Source of the DNA: Methylobacterium nodulans ORS 2060
GTDB taxonomy: Bacteria > Pseudomonadota > Alphaproteobacteria > Rhizobiales > Beijerinckiaceae
Length of the DNA: 64,000 nucleotides
Assembly (NCBI RefSeq): GCF_000022085.1
Contig: NC_011894.1
Location: 2,072,501 to 2,136,500, forward strand
Direction: 5' to 3'
Position numbers and translations under genes: made by a program. The notes below the pieces were generated by a model, which did not search any database, had not been told where the DNA came from, and saw nothing but the letters and a program-made list of their open reading frames with translations. This document shows, one piece after another, positions 59,595 through 64,000 of the stretch. How positions within the stretch are numbered: position 1 is the first letter of the stretch; every line of letters begins with the position of its first letter.

Positions 59595-60083
59595 TCAGTC
59601 CTCGTCCTGCGGAGCATATCGGTCGGCCAGCGCCGCAATCATCACGTCTAGGCGCTTGAGATTGTTTTCGGCGTCGCGCACCCTGCCGGACATGCATTGC
59701 GCATGGGCGAACTGGTACGACAGCAGCATGCTATTGAAGTCCGCCTGACCCGCAGCGACGCTCACGCGAGCGCGGCGTGCGACCTCACGGTCAAGCCATG
59801 GCCGGACGGTTTGCTCGATCTGCGCGCATTGCGCCGCACGCTCAGAAATAGCTGTCGCTTCGGAGGTGGGCGGTGACACTAACATCGTCGCCCAGAACGC
59901 TGCTGTTGCGAGCGCAAAGGCCGATCCGAACAGTCTCAGGGCGGTTCTCAAACGTCGCCCAGACCGCTTGGCGCGGCGCGATGCTGCCCACTCGAAGCGA
60001 GGGAGCCGGCTGACATCTTCTGGATAGCAGTGAGAATAATGAGCCGATCCGTCGGCGTGCCGGTAAGAGATGGGCTTCTGCAT
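59595..60083 (-). CDS. membrane-anchored hypothetical protein, 162 aa
   Basis: One transmembrane helix at about residues 48-70 (LRLFGSAFALATAAFWATML) after a basic cytoplasmic N-terminus; the periplasmic part is helical with cysteines in AAQCAQIEQ and HAQCMSG. AAGGAG lies 6 bases before the ATG. Unknown family. Confidence 0.65.
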   Translation of the reverse strand: MQKPISYRHADGSAHYSHCYPEDVSRLPRFEWAASRRAKRSGRRLRTALRLFGSAFALATAAFWATMLVSPPTSEATAISERAAQCAQIEQTVRPWLDREVARRARVSVAAGQADFNSMLLSYQFAHAQCMSGRVRDAENNLKRLDVMIAALADRYAPQDED

Positions 60084-60097
60084 AGGGAGCTCCTTTC

Positions 60098-60298
60098 ATG
60101 GAGCTGCTGCACACCATAATCAGCGGACGCTGCTGCCGCCCGAATGTCGCCTGCTGCTCAGTTTGCGGATACGAGGCTCCAACACCTTGGCTGATGATCG
60201 GGAACTGGCTGACCAAAAGCAAAGCTTTGAGCGGCTTCTATGATGTCACAAAACCGCATGTAATTGAAGATACTTTTTTGCTCGAAGGCGAAAAATGA
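60098..60298 (+). CDS. possible small protein, 66 aa
   Basis: GGGAGC 8 bases before the ATG, and its stop overlaps the next start by 4 bases. The Cys-rich N-terminal part (GRCCRPNVACCSVCGYE) could be metal-binding or spurious. Its start codon lies only 14 bases from that of the divergent reverse-strand gene. Confidence 0.35.
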   Translation: MELLHTIISGRCCRPNVACCSVCGYEAPTPWLMIGNWLTKSKALSGFYDVTKPHVIEDTFLLEGEK

Positions 60299-60576
60299 CA
60301 GCGCTTTCGCAGCAAGCTGAGCGGCTCCTAAAGCTATGCCTCGCTCATCCAGCGGGCGCTTGTTGCCATGATTTCAGCAGCCAACAGCACGCTTTGATCG
60401 TTGATGGCCGGATCGACCTTGCGCAACCAGAACTGGGGAGGCAGGGGGACGCTGAACACAGTGACGTGAGCGATCGCTCATCGCCCATCAGAAGCGCCGC
60501 CCGGCTTGCTGCGTTCCTGAACGCGGAGCAGGAGCGGATCACGGACATCCTCTTGGCCCGGGAGTTCGGGCTGTAG
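60295..60576 (+). CDS. hypothetical protein, 93 aa
   Basis: GAAGGCGAAAA upstream and ATGA overlap with the preceding frame. The C-terminus RLAAFLNAEQERITDILLAR is a regular helix. No known family. Confidence 0.45.
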   Translation: MTALSQQAERLLKLCLAHPAGACCHDFSSQQHALIVDGRIDLAQPELGRQGDAEHSDVSDRSSPIRSAARLAAFLNAEQERITDILLAREFGL

Positions 60577-60822
60577 CTAACCAACGAAGAAGGCCCTGCC
60601 GCCGGTCGGTGCCGAGCGCGCGAGGTCATCTCCAGGTCTGGTTTCTTCCAATCCGGGTCGTTGCCCGGCCGCCTCGGGTTCTGCCTCCCAGGCTCGAAGC
60701 CATGGGGCGGAGTAGGAGACAACCTTGATCTGCGCGATCAACTCATGGGCGGACTGGCGGTTCGGGAGGTTCAATGAACGGCGTGCTCCCAAGCCGTCCA
60801 TTGGTTAAGGCCGGCGGAACAG

Positions 60823-61059
60823 TCACCGCAGCCTGCTCGCCGGCACGATCGGGATCGTGGCAAGGACCGTATCGGCTCCGCTGCGAATGACGAGTCTCCA
60901 GCCCTCTTCGAGGTCGGTCAGCTCGCCATCGGCGCTCATCTCCTTGAGCGCGGCCTCGGCTTGCTTCAGGGCGTCGGCTAAGTCGTCAGCCTCCACGCCC
61001 TCGTCGTCGCGGATGGTGGTGAGGCCATCGGTGAGGTCGAAGTAGAAGCGCTGTGCCAC
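60823..61059 (-). CDS. DUF6894-type protein, 78 aa
   Basis: RFYFDLTDGLTTIRDDEGVE, then ADDLADALKQAEAALKEM, then a closing strand pair (WRLVIRSGADTVLATIPI) is the DUF6894 pattern common in Methylobacterium and Bradyrhizobium. Start GTG at 61059 preceded by GGAGGGG; longer frames add non-homologous residues. Function unknown. Confidence 0.75.
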   Translation of the reverse strand: MAQRFYFDLTDGLTTIRDDEGVEADDLADALKQAEAALKEMSADGELTDLEEGWRLVIRSGADTVLATIPIVPASRLR

Positions 61060-61282
61060 GCACCCCTCCACGGTGTGCGCCACGGGGCCAGTCCGGAACT
61101 GTCTACCGGTGTGGTCAACCACCGGCTCTCCCCACCTCGGGCGAATTCCGCCCACGTATCAAGCCTGTAGCAGATTGTAACGCGATATTCTCGCTTGCTT
61201 GGGATCGCTCGGGGTATGCAGCAAGTTATATATAGCTGCGCGGCGTTGGTAGGAACCTGCCCCGCCCGAGATATACGTCGGC

Positions 61283-61435
61283 ATGGAGGCCAAGGTGATT
61301 GTTGAGTTGTCGAAACTCGAAGATATTGGCACAAGACAGGACTCATCTGAGCACAGCGGCAAAGTACGCGCGCATGTTGCAAAGATCATTAGGAAGCTGA
61401 TCGCCTCTCTGGGCAAAGAGAAGTCACAAAGTTAG
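61283..61435 (+). CDS. hypothetical small protein, 50 aa
   Basis: MEAKVIVELSKLEDIGTRQD then a basic helix (VRAHVAKIIRKLIASLGKEK). AT-rich codons for this genome. Short and unrecognised. Confidence 0.35.
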   Translation: MEAKVIVELSKLEDIGTRQDSSEHSGKVRAHVAKIIRKLIASLGKEKSQS

Positions 61436-61745
61436 ATCAGCGGCCGATGCGAAAGGCTGCGGCGGACGTTCGATAGCTCGGCAGGTGAGGGGATCTCACA
61501 TCGTGGGATCGGTTACATCGCAGTGCTCCCTGGAGATCCGAAGCGGCGTTGCCCAGGATAGTCTTAGCCAAATTTGCCGAACGCCTGCCACGACCCTTGG
61601 GAGGCGATTAGACTGGCTCTCGACTGGTGCCCCACCCGGACCGGTGCGGAGGACTTCCGAGCACTTCCCGGAGGCACCATAACGCAATCCATACCCACCC
61701 TCTCACGCGTCCCGCAGCGCCTCGCGCGCGCGAGGCGCGATTGTA
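61436..61745. other. gap, nothing identified
   Basis: No supported gene, RNA or repeat. Confidence 0.3.
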
Positions 61746-61850
61746 ATGCAGGTGAAGGCGCCGCGCCGGCAGACGTAGCTGTCTCTGCCCATTGCGCATG
61801 AGAACTTACCCTTCAGCCCGCCCGGTCCTCCTCCCGTGGCAGGCTTCCTT
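61746..61850 (+). repeat. dispersed leader-hairpin module, copy 2 with mini-ORF
   Basis: A complete 10-codon frame MQVKAPRRQT (61746-61778) precedes the hairpin AGCCCGCC / GGCAGGCT (61815-61822 with 61838-61845) and TTCCTTTG. The GTGAAGGCGCCGCGCCGGCA core is identical to copy 1 at 58738. Confidence 0.6.
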
Positions 61851-62156
61851 TGTCTGTCTAGGCGTAGCTCCACAGAAGACCGGCGAGATACTCCCGGGAT
61901 GCTTGCCAGGTCTGACATCCCGCGGCGCAGCAGCGGAGGCGCAACCCCGGCTCGTCATCACTGACCTGGCTTGCTCGCGGGGGGGCGGATTGGCGGGAGC
62001 GCCGGACGGAGCCGATGGGTTCGCCGGGGGCGGAGTGGGCGCCACGGTGTTGCCGGTCGGGGGGCTGGCCGTCCCGGTTGTGTCGGCCTTCTTCTCATCC
62101 TTGCAGGCGGCGAGCGCGAGCAGCGCGATGAGGGGCAGCACGGTGTGGATGTGCAT
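61806..62156 (-). CDS. small lipoprotein, 116 aa
   Basis: MHIHTVLPLIALLALAACKD carries a lipobox (LAAC), followed by a Pro/Ala/Thr-rich linker. GGAGG 7 bases before the ATG. The distal half overlaps the hairpin module and may not be native. Probably inner- or outer-membrane anchored. Confidence 0.6.
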   Translation of the reverse strand: MHIHTVLPLIALLALAACKDEKKADTTGTASPPTGNTVAPTPPPANPSAPSGAPANPPPREQARSVMTSRGCASAAAPRDVRPGKHPGSISPVFCGATPRQTKEACHGRRTGRAEG

Positions 62157-62513
62157 GGGCGTCCTCCATCTGGTGAGCAGCCTCCCAGACAGCGGGTAAC
62201 GCGATGTTGCGGAGCCAGTTTCCGACCAACCCCGAGCGGTGGCTCTCGGTGCCGATCGGCCGCTTGCATCTACCGCATGGCGCCAGCCGGCTCCGCGACT
62301 CTGTCCGAATCTCGCAAGCCGCGCCGATCATCGCTGCCCTGCCGTCCCGGCAGCCCTTGCGACGGCTCCGCTGGCCTCTGTCCTCACAGGCCTAGACCTC
62401 TCCCCAGCCGTGCGAGCACAGCTTCGAGCGCCGATTCAGACTCTGGCCGATTCCGCTCGCCCATAATCCAGCCGATTCGCTCATGCCGACCTCGCCAGCA
62501 GGATCGTGGTCCC
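62157..62513. other. gap with repeat copy
   Basis: Contains the second copy of the 31-base repeat (62348-62378). No gene supported. Confidence 0.35.
62348..62378. repeat. 31-bp dispersed repeat, copy 2
   Basis: Identical to 59244-59274. Flanking similarity extends loosely beyond (CAGC...CGAGCACAGCTTC against CTAGCGCAGCTTC). Confidence 0.8.
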
Positions 62514-62551
62514 CACCACCACGCACTGCTACCACCACCACGCACTGCTAC
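62514..62551. repeat. 19-bp tandem duplication
   Basis: CACCACCACGCACTGCTAC occurs twice head-to-tail, 62514-62532 and 62533-62551, at the 3' end of the reverse-strand gene that stops at 62548. Confidence 0.85.
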
Positions 62552-63105
62552 TTGCCGCCCAAGCAGGGTGCGAGCGCAGTTTTGAGCCGAGCCGCGTCCG
62601 CTTCGCCGATCAGCACCGTCACCAGAATAGAGGCGTCTCCCTGGCGCGGGCTCCCCTGATGCCAGCGCAGCAGCCCGCCTCCCTTCACCACCTCGCTGGC
62701 CAGGATGTGAACGCTGGTCAGCTGGGCTGCTTCAGCCCGCATGGCGGCCGCCACGGCGAAATCGAACGTCGTGCCATCGGCTGCAATGGAGCCGCTGGCG
62801 GCAAGGCGCAGAGGCTGTGCCGTCGTCGCCTTAATCGCGCTGAGCGGTTTGTGGGGGCCGTCCGGCCCCTCAAAGGCGTCGAAGTCGAAGCGCTTCGCCA
62901 GGGTCTCGAATGCAGGGACACCGAAGCCGATGGACAAACTGCCGGTCTGACCGCGCGCCTGCGTGTCATCACACGCAAACACCATTGTCACATCACGGCT
63001 GTCGGAGCCGATCACGGCCGTTCCTGGTAGACTCACGGTACCGCCGGCCGCGAGGGCCAAGCCGTGCCAGACCATACTGGCGCTCGCCAGTGCCAGGGTT
63101 CTCAT
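62548..63105 (-). CDS. secreted hypothetical protein, 185 aa
   Basis: Signal peptide MRTLALASASMVWHGLALAA, then a beta-rich mature domain (SLPGTAVIGSDSRDVTMVFA; TGSLSIGFGVPAFE) ending LAPCLGGK with a probable disulfide to the Cys in FACDD. Several start codons are possible (63105, 63114, 63123). Periplasmic, unknown function. Confidence 0.65.
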   Translation of the reverse strand: MRTLALASASMVWHGLALAAGGTVSLPGTAVIGSDSRDVTMVFACDDTQARGQTGSLSIGFGVPAFETLAKRFDFDAFEGPDGPHKPLSAIKATTAQPLRLAASGSIAADGTTFDFAVAAAMRAEAAQLTSVHILASEVVKGGGLLRWHQGSPRQGDASILVTVLIGEADAARLKTALAPCLGGK

Positions 63106-63110
63106 CATCC

Positions 63111-63563
63111 TCATCCTGACCACTCCTGACGGGGGATCTGAGGTCGTCTTAACGGATTGAGTGATGTGGCCAATGCAGTCCGCTGACCGAGAAGGCAGTC
63201 GAGCGCACCATTCTTCCCAAGCAGCTTGCGGGCATAGGGGTGGGCCAGCACGACCGCAGCGACGTCGAGAGCGACGCCCTCTGCGATCAGCCGCATCCCG
63301 GGCGTCGGGTCGTTCAGGTCGTCGCGGACGGCCGCGTCGAGCTGCTCGTCCGTGATGTGCTTGAGCTTATACAGCTCGCCGATGGTGCGGGTGTCGGGCA
63401 TGCTGGCGGTGTAGGGCCGCGCGCCTGCCTGGGGATGGCAGCGGGCCGGGGGCAGAGGAGTGATAGGCGATGCCGGCCCGCTGGTGGTGCTGTGGTCCCG
63501 ACAGGCGACGAGGAGTAGCGCCACACTCTCCCTGTCGCGCAGACCGTGCCGGCCGTCTCTCAC
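63111..63563 (-). CDS. hypothetical protein, possible lipoprotein, 150 aa
   Basis: The N-terminus includes SVALLLVACRDH, a possible lipobox, and then a linker; the C-terminal part (IGELYKLKHITDEQLDAAVR; AAVVLAHPYARKLLG) is regular and helical. An internal start at MPDTRTIGEL (about 63401) would give a cytoplasmic 96-residue protein. Unknown family. Confidence 0.5.
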   Translation of the reverse strand: MRDGRHGLRDRESVALLLVACRDHSTTSGPASPITPLPPARCHPQAGARPYTASMPDTRTIGELYKLKHITDEQLDAAVRDDLNDPTPGMRLIAEGVALDVAAVVLAHPYARKLLGKNGALDCLLGQRTALATSLNPLRRPQIPRQEWSG

Positions 63564-64000
63564 TGAAGTTAGACGGAGTAGGAAAGGGCGGCGCTCACGT
63601 GCTCGTCGTGCGGGCGACGGGGGGCACGACGTCTCACGGATCAGCTCCTGCGGTCGTCACTCGGAAGATGGCGATGGGCCTTTGAATGCGGTGGGTGCTG
63701 GATGAGACCGCCGGCGTTCTCGCGTCCGGTTCTTTGGCGAAACGGTGCCCCTCATGTCCGCGAACTCCGACGCGGCTTCACGGTGGGCAAGGGCAATCTG
63801 CGAGCGGTGCGCCTCCACGAAACGGCCATGCGCAGCCCGCAGAGCGCGATTTGGTAGGTATGCCCAACCCAACCCGCCTAGTTTCCAACCGGCGGAAGAT
63901 ATGCTTCTCTGTTGACGGTTCTATTCTACGTACCCTCAGCCTGCCCAGTTCTGCTGTGGCGGGCTTTTTCCTTCATATTCAGTGAGTTGCACACGAGTCG
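63564..64000. other. gap, ends in a terminator-like hairpin
   Basis: No supported gene. AGCCTGCC / GGCGGGCT (63938-63945 with 63958-63965) followed by TTTTTCC is another member of the dispersed hairpin family. Confidence 0.4.
63938..63971 (+). terminator. intrinsic terminator of the dispersed family
   Basis: Eight-base stem with one G-T pair, 12-base loop, then a run of five T. Same core as 58795-58822. Confidence 0.65.

Noticed and set aside
1..64000. CRISPR array
   Set aside because: No regularly spaced direct repeats with unique spacers; the tandem repeats found have only two adjacent copies and no spacers.

Overview
The window is GC-rich DNA that reads like a Hyphomicrobiales (alphaproteobacterial) chromosome, most likely Methylobacterium or Methylorubrum. 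This is inferred from gene style (a DUF6894-type protein, small secreted orphan proteins, an oxalate/formate-type MFS carrier, IS481/IS5/IS1182 debris), not from a database search.

Layout. (1) 1-4074 is decayed host DNA: small orphan genes, a PsiF-like secreted protein, a broken IS481 transposase and a 5'-half tRNA-Gln-like remnant. An intact tRNA-Gln(CTG) lies at 4075-4148. (2) 4149 to about 44.87 kb is a near-complete siphovirus-type prophage whose integrase sits directly beside the tRNA-Gln. A leftward early operon (rha/antirepressor, five or six unknown proteins, an excisionase-like protein, integrase) is separated from the rightward genes by a CI-like/YdaS(Cro)-like switch with four copies of a TAACCCCTTTTGGGGTTA-type operator. 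Rightward come early proteins, a VRR-NUC nuclease, a primase-polymerase/VapE helicase broken by an out-of-frame deletion, a striking inverted repeat carrying four CATGACGCAC 10-mers, and a NusG-like protein. Then follows about 4.8 kb of apparently foreign cargo (a glycosyltransferase/caspase chimera, an oxalate/formate-type MFS carrier, a small orphan, a Crp-type regulator). The late genes run HNH, TerS, TerL, portal, S49 protease, capsid, connectors, tail tube, two chaperones joined by a canonical -1 slippery heptamer, tape measure, and a baseplate block (DUF2460, DUF2163, NlpC/P60, giant TIM-barrel protein) in the same order as the Rhodobacter gene transfer agent. An S74 fibre, a GH108 endolysin and a holin-like gene interrupted by one amber codon complete it. 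An IS5 transposase remnant marks the right edge; no attR copy of the tRNA end was found.

(3) 45.12-54.59 kb is a host catabolic cluster: a TetR regulator with paired operators, the three subunits of a molybdenum hydroxylase (FAD, 2Fe-2S, Mo; CO-dehydrogenase/xanthine-dehydrogenase superfamily but without the true CO-dehydrogenase active-site loop), a complete branched-chain-amino-acid-type ABC importer, and the first 44 codons of coxG, cut off by an IS1182-family element (54591-56056). The genes suggest import and hydroxylation of an unidentified, probably heterocyclic or aromatic, substrate. (4) 56.06-64.0 kb is sparse accessory DNA with small secreted or lipoprotein orphans, an AraC DNA-binding domain alone, a DUF6894-type protein, and several families of short repeats including five copies of a terminator-like GCCCGCC...GGCGGGC hairpin.
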